The notes: generated by a model not told the origin, from the sequence alone. A stretch of DNA of 31,121 bases from Clostridiales bacterium (GCA_018370615.1 JAGZAC010000001.1:1-31121), one strand, 5' to 3'. Positions 22,455 to 30,855 are shown, numbered from the stretch's first letter. Numbers and translations: made by a program.

Positions 22455-23246
22455 ATGTATAAGGATCGCAGAGAATGGGTGCGACAGCAGCTGATGCAGA
22501 AGCCCTTTGTGTCTTACAGTGAACTCTTCTCCCAATTTCCGGGTGTGTCACAAATGACCCTGCGGCGGGATATTGATTACTTGGAAAAAACCGGTGAGGC
22601 AATTAAGGTTCGCGGCGGCGCCCGCAGCGCCCGCTTTCTGGCGGAGACGATGGATGATCCCTATTTTTCCAGGATGTCGGAAAATTTAGAATCCAAAAGA
22701 AAGATCGCCGCCGGAGCTGTGCAGTTTCTGGAAGCAGGACGGTCCATTTTTTTTGATTCCGGCTCCACCTTGCAGCAGATGATCCCATATGTCCCGGATG
22801 AGCGGTTTATTTTTACTACTACAAGCCCCGCTGCGGCCATTGAACTGTCTCGGATCGGACGTCCGGTAATCAATTTGGTAGGCGGCTGGCTGGACCGGGA
22901 CTATCAGGCGGTGTCCGGCATGCAGGCCATGAAATATCTGGAGGATGTAAACATCGATATTGCATTCCTGTCTCCTTCGGGACTGTCGGCGCAAAGCGGG
23001 TTTACGGGAGGCAACTACAACGAATGCCAGCTAAAAAAGGCGGTAGCGGAAAAAGCACGGCTGGTGGTTATGCTGATGGATTTGTCCAAGGCGGAGAAAA
23101 GCCTGCCCTATACGTTCTGCCGGCTGGATCAGGTGCAGGTGCTGATTTGCGACGGGCCGCTGCCGCAGCAGCTGCAATTGCAGGCGGCGGCCTGCGATGT
23201 ACAGGTGATAGATGTAACAAGAGAAGAAACTGCGAGGGAAATATGA
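22455..23246 (+). CDS. DeoR/GlpR-family transcriptional repressor
   Basis: A 263-aa regulator. The N-terminal helix-turn-helix is at about 1-57, with the family signature FPGVSQMTLRRDIDYLEKTG and the GGARS turn. The C-terminal sugar-phosphate-sensing domain (about 75-250) has SKRKIAAGAVQFLE, IFFDSGSTLQQM, the STT-like FTTTSPAAAIELS and VDLSKA-like LMDLSKAEKS. DeoR proteins usually release DNA on binding a phosphorylated sugar. ATG 22455 has AGGAGG seven bases upstream; codons before it overlap the promoter. Twin near-identical sites around the promoter suggest autoregulation. Its stop overlaps the yhcH start (ATGA), so the controlled function probably includes YhcH. The inducer is unknown. 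Confidence 0.92.
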   Translation: MYKDRREWVRQQLMQKPFVSYSELFSQFPGVSQMTLRRDIDYLEKTGEAIKVRGGARSARFLAETMDDPYFSRMSENLESKRKIAAGAVQFLEAGRSIFFDSGSTLQQMIPYVPDERFIFTTTSPAAAIELSRIGRPVINLVGGWLDRDYQAVSGMQAMKYLEDVNIDIAFLSPSGLSAQSGFTGGNYNECQLKKAVAEKARLVVMLMDLSKAEKSLPYTFCRLDQVQVLICDGPLPQQLQLQAAACDVQVIDVTREETAREI

Positions 23247-23695
23247 TATTTGATACACTTGCCAACATAGAAAATTATAAGGGAATCAGCGAAAACCTGG
23301 ATCAGGCCATCGATTTTATCTGCAAAACGGATTTCGAAAAAAGTGCACAAGGAAAAACAGAGGTATGTGACGCATTTTACTATACCAAAGCCACGGTGCA
23401 GACAGGAGATATTGCCGACGCGCCCTTTGAGGCTCATAAAAAGTATATCGATATTTTTATTCCCCTTTCGGGAAGGGAAATTGTGAAAACGGCAGAGATA
23501 GGAAAGCTTACCGTTACATACGAATATCAGGACGCGGATGATTACTGTCTCTTAGAAGGCCCGGCGCAGACCAATATAATCAACACACCGGATACCTTTA
23601 CCATTTTGTTTCCCCAGGACGCCCATAATTCCGCCGGCGGCGTGGACGGGGAAGTGATTGCATTTGAAAAGATTGTGGTGAAGGTAAGGGTGTAA
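23243..23695 (+). CDS. YhcH/YjgK/YiaL family protein
   Basis: A 150-aa cupin-like protein of the family once called DUF386. Characterised relatives act on sugar anomers, including sialic acid (NanQ), or accompany sugar catabolism. Motifs seen are MIFDTLANIENYKGIS, FEAHKKYIDIFIPLSGRE with the metal-binding His and Glu, and FTILFPQDAHNSAGG. It starts in a four-base overlap with deoR and is thus co-translated with a sugar-responsive repressor. No kinase, aldolase or transporter is adjacent, so the sugar cannot be named. Length is typical. Confidence 0.9.
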   Translation: MIFDTLANIENYKGISENLDQAIDFICKTDFEKSAQGKTEVCDAFYYTKATVQTGDIADAPFEAHKKYIDIFIPLSGREIVKTAEIGKLTVTYEYQDADDYCLLEGPAQTNIINTPDTFTILFPQDAHNSAGGVDGEVIAFEKIVVKVRV

Positions 23696-23706
23696 GGTCT
23701 GCGTAA

Positions 23707-23900
23707 ACAATCCCTCCTTCAACTCTGTTGACACCACCCTGGGACTTGCGTAGCAAGTCCTCCGCAAGGGAGTCCTAATTTAGAAGGCCCCCTTGTGTAA
23801 AGGGGGCTGTCTGCGTTAGCAGACTGGGGGATTGCTCGGTCACAACCTCTCCGTCAGCTGTGCCGACATTACCCAAGGACAACTCCCACACAGAAGAAGC
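23707..23900 (+). repeat. Intergenic palindromic repeat cluster 4 (3 units)
   Basis: Units are at 23707-23775 (minus orientation, with tips CAAC-tct-GTTG and GGACTTGC-gta-GCAAGTCC), 23786-23834 (plus orientation, tip GTCTGC-gtta-GCAGAC) and 23842-23900 (minus orientation, eroded). It separates deoR-yhcH from the dehydrogenase operon. Confidence 0.85.
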
Positions 23901-23915
23901 TTAAAGAAGGAAAAA

Positions 23916-23969
23916 ATGAAAAACCATGATCTCTTTTTAGCCGACCTAGCTTGCGCTGCACTAAAATAA
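23916..23969 (+). CDS. Possible 17-aa small ORF upstream of the E2 gene
   Basis: ATG 23916 is preceded by AAGAAGG and the frame (MKNHDLFLADLACAALK) ends at TAA 23969, just before the predicted promoter of the dehydrogenase operon. It could be a leader peptide, a relic of a longer gene or chance. I know no family for it, and there is no attenuator-like structure after it. Confidence 0.2.
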   Translation: MKNHDLFLADLACAALK

Positions 23970-23974
23970 CAAGG

Positions 23975-24004
23975 TTGAATAGTACATATACATTAAGCTA
24001 TACA
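23975..24004 (+). promoter_or_regulatory. Probable promoter of the 2-oxoacid dehydrogenase operon
   Basis: TTGAAT (23975-23980) and TATACA (23999-24004) are 18 bases apart. This gives a very short leader, about 13 bases before ATG 24025, with AAAGGAAG inside it. The match is only moderate. Confidence 0.4.
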
Positions 24005-24024
24005 GATAGAAAGGAAGAAACAAT

Positions 24025-25347
24025 ATGGCAAATCCAGTGATTATGCCGCGGCAGGGCCAAAGCGTAGAGGCCTGCATCATTACGGCGTGGCATAAAAAAG
24101 AAGGGGATGCGGTCAGTGAAGGAGAATTCCTCTTCTCCTATGAGACAGACAAGTCTGCCTTTGACGAGAAAAGCCCCGTATCCGGCACCCTGCTGAAGAT
24201 CCTTGCAGGGGAAGGGGATGTGGTGCCCTGTCTGGACACCGTGTGTGTGATCGGAGAAGCAGGAGAGGATATTTCCGCTCTTACTGGGAAAACACCGCCG
24301 GCAGAAACAAAGGAGGAAGCGCCTGCCGCGCCCACAGCGCAGCCACAGCCAGCTTCGCCTGCAGAGCCTGCCCCGCGGGAAGGAGACATTCTGCGTATTT
24401 CTCCTCGGGCAAAGGCGCTGGCGCTGAAAACCGGGGTGGATATGACCCGTGTGGTGCCTACCGGTCCCCACGGAAGAATTATTCAGCGGGATATTGACGC
24501 GGCGCTGGACAGCGGGTACCACGGAACCGTGGCGGATGTGGAAGCATACCTGGCGGGCGGTTACAAAGGCAGTCGGGCAGTGGCCGTTTCCCAAGGTACG
24601 GCGCTGGAGGCTGTGGAGCGGCAGGCGGAACAAGTGTACGTCACCGGCGGTGCGGATTTCGGTTTGTACGAGGAAGCGCCGATGACCGGGGTGCGCAAGG
24701 CGATTTCTCGTTCCATGTGTGCATCTCTCACCGAGATGGCACAGCTGACGCTGAACGCTTCTTTCGATGCAACTTCTATTATGGAGTACAGAAAGCAGCT
24801 GAAGGAGAATGCCGAGCTTCTGGGTCTGCCCAAGATTACTCTCAACGATATGGTTCTCTACGCGGTTTCCCGAACACTTCTGGACCATCCCTATATCAAC
24901 GCAAATCTGGTGGGAGAGACCTTCCGCCTGTTCCGCCACGCCAATATCGGCCTGGCAGTAGATACGGACCGGGGACTTTTGGTGCCCACGCTGTTCGGCG
25001 CGGATACTATGACCCTATCCCAGATTGCTGCGGCATCCAAGGAAGCGGCAGGACGGGCCCGCAGCGGCCAGCTGACGCCCGACGAGATGTCCGGGGGCAG
25101 CTTTACCGTAACGAATCTGGGGTCTCTTGGAATCGAAAGCTTCACCCCTGTGATTAACCCGCCCCAGACGGCAATTCTGGGTGTGTGCACCATTACCAAT
25201 CGGCTTCGGGCAGACGGAACGGTGTACCCCGCCATGGGACTGTCCCTTACCTTTGACCATCGGGCAGTGGACGGTGCCCCTGCGGCGAAGTTTTTAGCAG
25301 ATCTCTGCTCCATGCTGGAAAATTTCAATTTGCTGCTGGCAAAATAA
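24025..25347 (+). CDS. Dihydrolipoamide acyltransferase, E2 of a 2-oxoacid dehydrogenase complex
   Basis: Core subunit that carries the acyl group on lipoate and passes it to CoA. The 440-aa product has one lipoyl domain with Lys43 in YETDKSAFDEK, an Ala/Pro linker (about 95-120), a peripheral-subunit-binding domain (ISPRAKALALKTGVD...GRIIQRDI) and a catalytic domain ending in TFDHRAVDG with His412 and Asp416. A second region between the binding and catalytic domains (about 165-215) is longer than usual. AAAGGAAG precedes ATG 24025. The operon order is E2-E3-E1. The substrate (pyruvate, acetoin or branched-chain oxoacid) is not decided by the sequence. Confidence 0.92.
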   Translation: MANPVIMPRQGQSVEACIITAWHKKEGDAVSEGEFLFSYETDKSAFDEKSPVSGTLLKILAGEGDVVPCLDTVCVIGEAGEDISALTGKTPPAETKEEAPAAPTAQPQPASPAEPAPREGDILRISPRAKALALKTGVDMTRVVPTGPHGRIIQRDIDAALDSGYHGTVADVEAYLAGGYKGSRAVAVSQGTALEAVERQAEQVYVTGGADFGLYEEAPMTGVRKAISRSMCASLTEMAQLTLNASFDATSIMEYRKQLKENAELLGLPKITLNDMVLYAVSRTLLDHPYINANLVGETFRLFRHANIGLAVDTDRGLLVPTLFGADTMTLSQIAAASKEAAGRARSGQLTPDEMSGGSFTVTNLGSLGIESFTPVINPPQTAILGVCTITNRLRADGTVYPAMGLSLTFDHRAVDGAPAAKFLADLCSMLENFNLLLAK

Positions 25348-25359
25348 GGGAGATACAGA

Positions 25360-26733
25360 ATGACATATGATTTGATCATACTGGGCGGCGGCCCGGCGGG
25401 CTATAACGCGGCGGAACGGGCCGCCCACGGAGGCATGCAGGTTTTGCTCTTAGAGGAACGCGCCCTGGGAGGTGTGTGTCTTAACGAAGGCTGCATTCCC
25501 ACAACAACGCTGCTGAATTCCGCGAAAATCTATGACAGTGCCCTGCACGGCGCCGATTACGGTGTGCAGGTGACCGGTGCATCTATTGACCACGGGAAGG
25601 TAGTAGACCGCAAGGATAAGGTGGTGAAAACCCTGGTGTCCGGCGTAGGTGCAAAAATGCGCAGTGCAAAGGTCACTGTAGTAGAGGGCTTCGGCTGTAT
25701 TACCGGCAAGGGACCGGAGGGATTCCGGGTTCGCTGCGGAGAGGAGGAGCATCTGGCGAAAAAGCTGCTCATTTGCACGGGAAGCGAGGCAGCAGTGCCC
25801 CCCATCGACGGACTGCGGGAGGCAGTGAACACAGGCTTTGCCATGACCAACCGGGAGATTTTGGACATGCGTACGGTGCCAAAGCGGCTGTGCGTCATCG
25901 GCGGCGGCGTCATCGGATTGGAAATGGCGTCCTATTTCAGCACCATCGGCACCCAGGTAACGGTGGTGGAGATGCTGGACAAAATTGCAGGACCAACAGA
26001 CCGGGATATATCTGCCGTTCTCCAAAAGAATTTGGAGAAAAAAGGCATTCGATTCCTTCTGGGGGCGGCGGTCACTTCCGTCAGCGAAAGTCAGAAGACC
26101 GTAATCTGTACCGCAGATGGGAAGACCGTTTCCGTGGACTGCGACGTGGTACTGGTGAGTACCGGACGGCGGCCCCGCACCGGAGGCATCGGACTGGAAA
26201 AAGCCGGCGTCCTGCTGGACAGAGGCGCAGTGGTCTGCGATGAACGTGGCAGAACCTCCGTGCCGGGAATCTGGGCTGCAGGAGATGTAAACGGGCGCAG
26301 CATGTTGGCCCATACGGCATACCGGGAAGGCGAAGTGGCCGTATCCGATATGCTGGGCGTATCGGACCGGGTGGATTATCTGGCCATTCCTGCTGTCATC
26401 TATACGAAGCCTGAGGTGGGCACGGTAGGCGACACGGTGGAAAGCGCCGCGGCGCGGGGCGTTTCCGCCACAGAGCACACGGTCAGTCTGCGCTATAGCG
26501 GCCGGTACGTAGCTGAAGTGGAAGGCGGGGACGGCATTGTGAAAATCGTAGTGGACGACGCGCACAAGACGATCCTCGGCGTACATATGATCGGCTCTTA
26601 CGCTTCAGAAATCATTTATGGAGCGGCGGCCATGGTGGCAGCCCGCCAGCGGGTGTCTGATGTGCAAAAGCTGGTGTTCCCTCATCCTACCGTATGCGAA
26701 GTCATACGGGAAGGCATGTTTATGATCGATTAA
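25360..26733 (+). CDS. lpdA: Dihydrolipoamide dehydrogenase, E3
   Basis: FAD disulfide reductase that reoxidises dihydrolipoamide with NAD+. The 457-aa product has the FAD motif LGGGPAGYNAAERAA, the redox-active pair Cys40/Cys45 in GGVCLNEGCIP, the NAD motif VIGGGVIGLEMA, the second FAD motif IWAAGDV and the C-terminal His442/Glu447 in HPTVCE. The position after GCIP that is normally Ser/Thr-Lys reads Thr-Thr, so the conserved active-site Lys is Thr49. No lipoyl domain is fused to it. It follows E2 by 12 bases and precedes E1 by 23. Confidence 0.94.
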   Translation: MTYDLIILGGGPAGYNAAERAAHGGMQVLLLEERALGGVCLNEGCIPTTTLLNSAKIYDSALHGADYGVQVTGASIDHGKVVDRKDKVVKTLVSGVGAKMRSAKVTVVEGFGCITGKGPEGFRVRCGEEEHLAKKLLICTGSEAAVPPIDGLREAVNTGFAMTNREILDMRTVPKRLCVIGGGVIGLEMASYFSTIGTQVTVVEMLDKIAGPTDRDISAVLQKNLEKKGIRFLLGAAVTSVSESQKTVICTADGKTVSVDCDVVLVSTGRRPRTGGIGLEKAGVLLDRGAVVCDERGRTSVPGIWAAGDVNGRSMLAHTAYREGEVAVSDMLGVSDRVDYLAIPAVIYTKPEVGTVGDTVESAAARGVSATEHTVSLRYSGRYVAEVEGGDGIVKIVVDDAHKTILGVHMIGSYASEIIYGAAAMVAARQRVSDVQKLVFPHPTVCEVIREGMFMID

Positions 26734-26756
26734 TATGAAAAGGAGATACAACCGTT

Positions 26757-29243
26757 ATGCCTAAGAATCAATATATCAGCCCAAGCGATGCGTTTGCATC
26801 CGGATACCTTACCTTTGACAAAATTCCCCTGTGCCAGTATAAAAAGACGCTTGCCCAGGAGAAAAAGCTGTACACTAAAGCAGATTTCCTGCGGATCTAC
26901 CGGGATATGCGGATTATCCGGGAATTTGAGACCATGCTCAACGACATCAAGACCAAAAGTGTATACAACGGGGTGGAATACACCAACCCCGGACCGGCGC
27001 ATCTGTCTATTGGGCAGGAGGCCTCCGCGGTGGGCCAGGCATACTGTCTGGACATCAACGACTATACCTTCGGTTCCCACCGCAGCCACGGCGAAATCCT
27101 CGCCAAGGGACTTTCCTCCATCGAAAAACTCACGGAAACAGAGCTGTACGACATTATGAAGGAGTTTCTGGGCGGAAATATTCTGAAGGTGGTGGAAGGA
27201 AAACAGGAGAAGCAGGGAGACGTCAAGGAGCTTGCTATGGACTTTTTGCTGTACGGCGCCCTTGCGGAAATATTTGCCCGAACCACAGGCTTTAACAAAG
27301 GCCTTGGAGGGTCCATGCATGCATTCTTCATTCCCTTTGGAATTTTCCCCAACAACGCCATCGTAGGCGGCGCCGCGCCGGTAGCGCTGGGTGCGGCCCT
27401 GTACAAACGCAGCAATCACAAAAAAGGCATCGTTATTGCCAACTCCGGCGACGGTGCCCTGGGACGCGGCCCTGTGCTGGAGTCCCTCAATATGGCGTCC
27501 ATGGACCAAATCCGCAAGCTGTGGGGAATGGACGGCAAATATGAGGACGGCGGCATGCCGATTCTCTTCAATGTGTTCAATAACTTTTACGGCATGGGCG
27601 GACAGACAAGAGGCGAGACCATGGGCTTTGACATTGCCGCACGTCTGGGCGCCGGCTTCAACCCGGTGATGCTTCATGCGGAAAAGGTCAACGGATACGA
27701 TCCTCTGGCGGTGATCGATGCCACCCAGCGCAAGAAAGAACTGCTCCTGAATGGGGAAGGCCCGGCAATGCTGGAGGTTGCCACGTATCGTGTCAGCGGC
27801 CACTCTCCTTCCGATTCCTCCACCTACAGAAGCCAGGAGGAGATCGAGGAGTGGAAAGCAGCTTGCCCCATTGCTGCGTACCGGAAAAAGATGGTGGAAG
27901 GCGGCATCGCTGCAGAAGAGGAATTTGACGCCATTGAAGAGGACATCGTAAAACGGATCACCAAAATCTGCCGGATGGCCATCGATGAGGAAATCTCTCC
28001 CAGAATGGACTTGGACAGCCAGCCCGATATTATTTCCTCCATTATGTTTTCCAACCAGTCCGTTCCTTCCATGGATCCGAGCAGAGAGCCGGAAGTGCTG
28101 CTTCCCAAGGAAGAGAATCCCCGTGTAAAACAGATCGCCGGCAAAGCCCGCTATGCCTATGACGAAAAGGGAGAACTGATTCCCAAAATCAAGCAGTTTG
28201 GTCTGCGGGACGGTATCTTTGAGGCAATTTTGGATAAATTCTATGAGGACCCCACCCTGGTCGCCTACGGCGAGGACAACCGGGACTGGGGCGGCGCCTT
28301 TGCCGTATACCGCGGTCTTACAGAAGCGCTTCCTTATCATCGTTTCTTCAATGCTCCCATATCTGAGGCGGCCATCGTAGGTTCCGCGGTGGGGTACGCT
28401 ATGGCTGGCGGACGGGCCATTGTAGAGCTGATGTACGCAGACTTTATCGGCTGTGCGGGAGATGAAATCTTCAACCAGCTGTCCAAGTGGCAGTCCATGT
28501 CTGCGGGGATCCTGAAAATGCCTGTGGTGGTCCGCGTGTCTGTAGGCTCCAAGTACGGCGCCCAGCACAGCCAGGACTGGACGGCGCTTACTGCCCACAT
28601 CCCCGGACTGAAGGTATGCTTCCCCGCGACGCCTTACGATGCCAAGGGACTGATGTGCGCGGCGCTGAACGGCACCGACCCGGTAATCTTCTTCGAGAGC
28701 CAGCGGATTTACGATATCGGGGAGCAGTTCCACAAGGGCGGCGTTCCCACAGGCTCTTATGAAGTGCCCTTCGGCGAGCCGGATGTAAAGCGGGAAGGCA
28801 CCGACGTGACGATACTGACCATCGGCGCAGTGCTGTATCGTGCCCTTGACGCGGCGAAAAAGTTGCAGGAGCAGTACGGCATCAGCGCGGAAGTCATCGA
28901 CGCTCGTTCCATCGTACCTTTCAACTATGAAAAGGTACTGGAAAGCGTGAAGAAAACAGGCCGCATCATTATCGTGGGCGACGCCTGCGACAGGAACTCT
29001 GTGATGCGGGATATGACGTCCAACATTGCGGAGATGGCCTTCGATTATTTGGATGCGCCGCCGGTAGTATTCGGTTCCCGCAACTGGATTACCCCCGCTT
29101 ACGAGTTTGAAAAGTATTTCTTCCCACAGGCAGACGGCATTATTGATGTAATCAGCCAGAAGCTTTTGCCTATCTCCGGACATGTATGTACAGTAAACGA
29201 GTCAGAGATTGAGCATATGGAAAGAAGCAAGAAAGGCGTATAA
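26757..29243 (+). CDS. Fused alpha-beta 2-oxoacid dehydrogenase E1
   Basis: Thiamine diphosphate enzyme that decarboxylates the 2-oxoacid and acylates E2 lipoate. The 828-aa product fuses the usual two subunits. The alpha part (about 40-420) has GSHRSHGEILAKG, KGLGGSMH, GDGALGRG at 231-238 and NN at 275-276, plus SDSSTYRS. The beta part (about 495-815) has GEDNRDWGG, PISEAAIVGSAVG, ADFIGCAGDEIFNQ and HSQDWT. Between GDG and NN lie about 15 more residues than usual (around 250-265), and the segment before GLGGSMH is also longer. The linker is about 440-490. AGGAG precedes ATG. It is the last gene of the operon, ahead of a strong terminator; substrate unknown. Confidence 0.92.
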   Translation: MPKNQYISPSDAFASGYLTFDKIPLCQYKKTLAQEKKLYTKADFLRIYRDMRIIREFETMLNDIKTKSVYNGVEYTNPGPAHLSIGQEASAVGQAYCLDINDYTFGSHRSHGEILAKGLSSIEKLTETELYDIMKEFLGGNILKVVEGKQEKQGDVKELAMDFLLYGALAEIFARTTGFNKGLGGSMHAFFIPFGIFPNNAIVGGAAPVALGAALYKRSNHKKGIVIANSGDGALGRGPVLESLNMASMDQIRKLWGMDGKYEDGGMPILFNVFNNFYGMGGQTRGETMGFDIAARLGAGFNPVMLHAEKVNGYDPLAVIDATQRKKELLLNGEGPAMLEVATYRVSGHSPSDSSTYRSQEEIEEWKAACPIAAYRKKMVEGGIAAEEEFDAIEEDIVKRITKICRMAIDEEISPRMDLDSQPDIISSIMFSNQSVPSMDPSREPEVLLPKEENPRVKQIAGKARYAYDEKGELIPKIKQFGLRDGIFEAILDKFYEDPTLVAYGEDNRDWGGAFAVYRGLTEALPYHRFFNAPISEAAIVGSAVGYAMAGGRAIVELMYADFIGCAGDEIFNQLSKWQSMSAGILKMPVVVRVSVGSKYGAQHSQDWTALTAHIPGLKVCFPATPYDAKGLMCAALNGTDPVIFFESQRIYDIGEQFHKGGVPTGSYEVPFGEPDVKREGTDVTILTIGAVLYRALDAAKKLQEQYGISAEVIDARSIVPFNYEKVLESVKKTGRIIIVGDACDRNSVMRDMTSNIAEMAFDYLDAPPVVFGSRNWITPAYEFEKYFFPQADGIIDVISQKLLPISGHVCTVNESEIEHMERSKKGV

Positions 29244-29244
29244 T

Positions 29245-29281
29245 AAGTAAAAAGCCTTCCCGTGGGGAAGGCTTTTTACTT
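29245..29281. terminator. Bidirectional terminator between convergent genes
   Basis: An inverted repeat AAGTAAAAAGCCTTCCC / GGGAAGGCTTTTTACTT with loop GTG gives a GC stem flanked by A and T runs on both sides. It serves the E1 gene (stop at 29243) and the minus-strand CAP gene (stop at 29280). Confidence 0.95.
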
Positions 29282-30515
29282 ATTTTGTCGGGATGTAATT
29301 TCCCACAAGGTACCAGCGCATATAGGTGATGTCCAGTACGCTGATAAGCCCATCGTTGTCTATATCTCCCGCAGCAATTTCTGTGCGGGTTCCCACTGCC
29401 ATTTGGGATATGTACAGCGCATCCTCCAGCGTCAGCTGCCCATCCTGATTTGCATCCCCGATGAGCAGATATTCCGCATCAATTACAATGTCTCGCTCAG
29501 GCATAGTAACTGTGGTAGTACTGCTGCCTGCATCTGCAATTACGTCTGTGTCGCCGGTCCATCCTGCAAATCGATAGCCCCAGCCCCGCTCCGTGTAGGC
29601 AGGAGCAGTGGTCAGAGAAATCTCCTGCCCGGGTATGTACTTGAAAGTCTCCCCGTTGATGGTTGCCGTGGATGCCGTGTCCATTCCTTGTACGGTGACA
29701 GTGTATTCCAGCGACTTGTCTTCACATCCCGGCAGGAAAACCGATATGGTAGTGCTGCCGTTTCCTACAGGAGAGATTATGCCGCTGGCGGATACTGTCG
29801 CCACACTGGTGTCAGCGGAAGTATAAGATAAGTCTTCCGCAGCCACATTTATGTAAGTGTAGGACCAGCCTGCATTCCTGTTGCGGATGGATGCAATTTG
29901 GAATGTCTCTTCTGCTGTCAGGCTGACGGAGGTTTCTTGGGATGTAAACAGGGAAACATAAGACTGGCTGAGAGGAACAGTTTGAGTTATAGTTTGTGTC
30001 TGATTAGATTTGTCCACGCTTCGAGGTGTGCCTGCGTCGAAAATTTGTGCCCAGAATAAGGTTCCATTATACATGAATACACCGACGCCTACGGAGGTAA
30101 AGACAGAACGCAGAATATTTTCTCTGTGTCCCTGAGAATTCATCCAGCCGTCCATCACAGCGTCCGGCGAGCCGTATCCCACAGCGATATTTTCTCCTAC
30201 CCAGCCTCTCCAGCTGCACACAGAAAAGCAGTCGCTTCCGTCGGGACGGGTATGGTCGTAATAGACGGCGCATTCCAGCGCCCGCTGCATGGCAGCATCC
30301 AGCAAAACGGCGTCCATTTCCACAGGGGAGAGTCCGTTTGCTGTACGTTCAGCGTTGATTCTGTCCAGTACGTCCCAGGCATACTGATATACAGCGTCTC
30401 CGGTAATGCTGACGGAGGTATCCGCGGCAGCCGCAGTATGTAATGGGAGCAGGGAAAAGGAAATTACAAAACAAAGGACACTGAGAAAGATCTTTTTGAA
30501 GGGACTATGTTTCAT
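29280..30515 (-). CDS. Secreted CAP-domain protein with Ig-like region and type I dockerin
   Basis: A 411-aa exported protein. A signal peptide (about 1-31, cleavage near AAAADT) is followed by a CAP/SCP domain (about 42-165) with the four usual sites: His87 in YDHTRPDG, Glu108 in GENIA, and Glu/His in GHRENIL (130-135). A BIG2-like Ig domain (about 215-275) carries YTSADTSVATVSASGII and a repeat domain has GYRFAGWTGDTD. The C-terminal dockerin has two calcium loops, GDANQDGQLTLED (about 353) and GDIDNDGLISVLD (about 383). It should dock on a cohesin protein outside the cell; the CAP function in bacteria is unclear. It has its own promoter and the shared terminator. Confidence 0.9.
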   Translation of the reverse strand: MKHSPFKKIFLSVLCFVISFSLLPLHTAAAADTSVSITGDAVYQYAWDVLDRINAERTANGLSPVEMDAVLLDAAMQRALECAVYYDHTRPDGSDCFSVCSWRGWVGENIAVGYGSPDAVMDGWMNSQGHRENILRSVFTSVGVGVFMYNGTLFWAQIFDAGTPRSVDKSNQTQTITQTVPLSQSYVSLFTSQETSVSLTAEETFQIASIRNRNAGWSYTYINVAAEDLSYTSADTSVATVSASGIISPVGNGSTTISVFLPGCEDKSLEYTVTVQGMDTASTATINGETFKYIPGQEISLTTAPAYTERGWGYRFAGWTGDTDVIADAGSSTTTVTMPERDIVIDAEYLLIGDANQDGQLTLEDALYISQMAVGTRTEIAAGDIDNDGLISVLDITYMRWYLVGNYIPTK

Positions 30516-30559
30516 ACGGTAGTTCCTGCCTTTCAGTAAAAATTATATTTCTATCAAGT

Positions 30560-30588
30560 ATTATACAAGGAGGCCGCTGCTTTGTCAA
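30560..30588 (-). promoter_or_regulatory. Promoter of the CAP-dockerin gene
   Basis: On the minus strand TTGACA (30583-30588) and TATAAT (30560-30565) are 17 bases apart, an exact consensus match, with the start about 38 bases before ATG 30515. Confidence 0.87.
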
Positions 30589-30610
30589 ATGGAACCTGAT
30601 CCGTTTACAA

Positions 30611-30855
30611 AGTCTCCCACGAGGGTGACTTTTTCTTTTAGCCTCCCCACAAGGGGGCCCATTTGGTTTTAGCCTCCCCTATGTAAGGGGAGGTGTCAGC
30701 ATAGCTGACGGAGGGGTTGTAAAAAGACAATCCCTCAGTCTGCTGTCGCAGACAGCTCCCTTTACACAAGGGAGCCGGTTTAGTTTCAGCCTCCCCAGTG
30801 TGGGAGTTGCTGCGCAACTCCTAGGGAGGTGCCGCTTTAGCGGCGGAGGGGTTGT
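30611..30855 (+). repeat. Intergenic palindromic repeat cluster 5 (3 full, 2 truncated units)
   Basis: Truncated units lie at 30611-30635 and 30640-30659. Full units are at 30671-30721 (tip GTCAGC-ata-GCTGAC), 30727-30776 (opposite orientation, tip GTCTGC-tgtc-GCAGAC) and 30788-30855 (two tips, GGAGTTGC-tgc-GCAACTCC and GCCGC-ttta-GCGGC). They fill the space between the CAP promoter and the lysine riboswitch promoter. Confidence 0.9.

Noticed and set aside
25450..26586. A 378-codon minus-strand frame opposite the dihydrolipoamide dehydrogenase
   Set aside because: No protein family resemblance; the plus strand has a complete E3 enzyme.
26730..29183. An 817-codon open frame on the minus strand opposite the E1 gene
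   Set aside because: It mirrors the E1 coding frame, has no recognisable domain or ribosome site, and E1 has clear motifs throughout. GC-rich codon use commonly opens such antisense frames.
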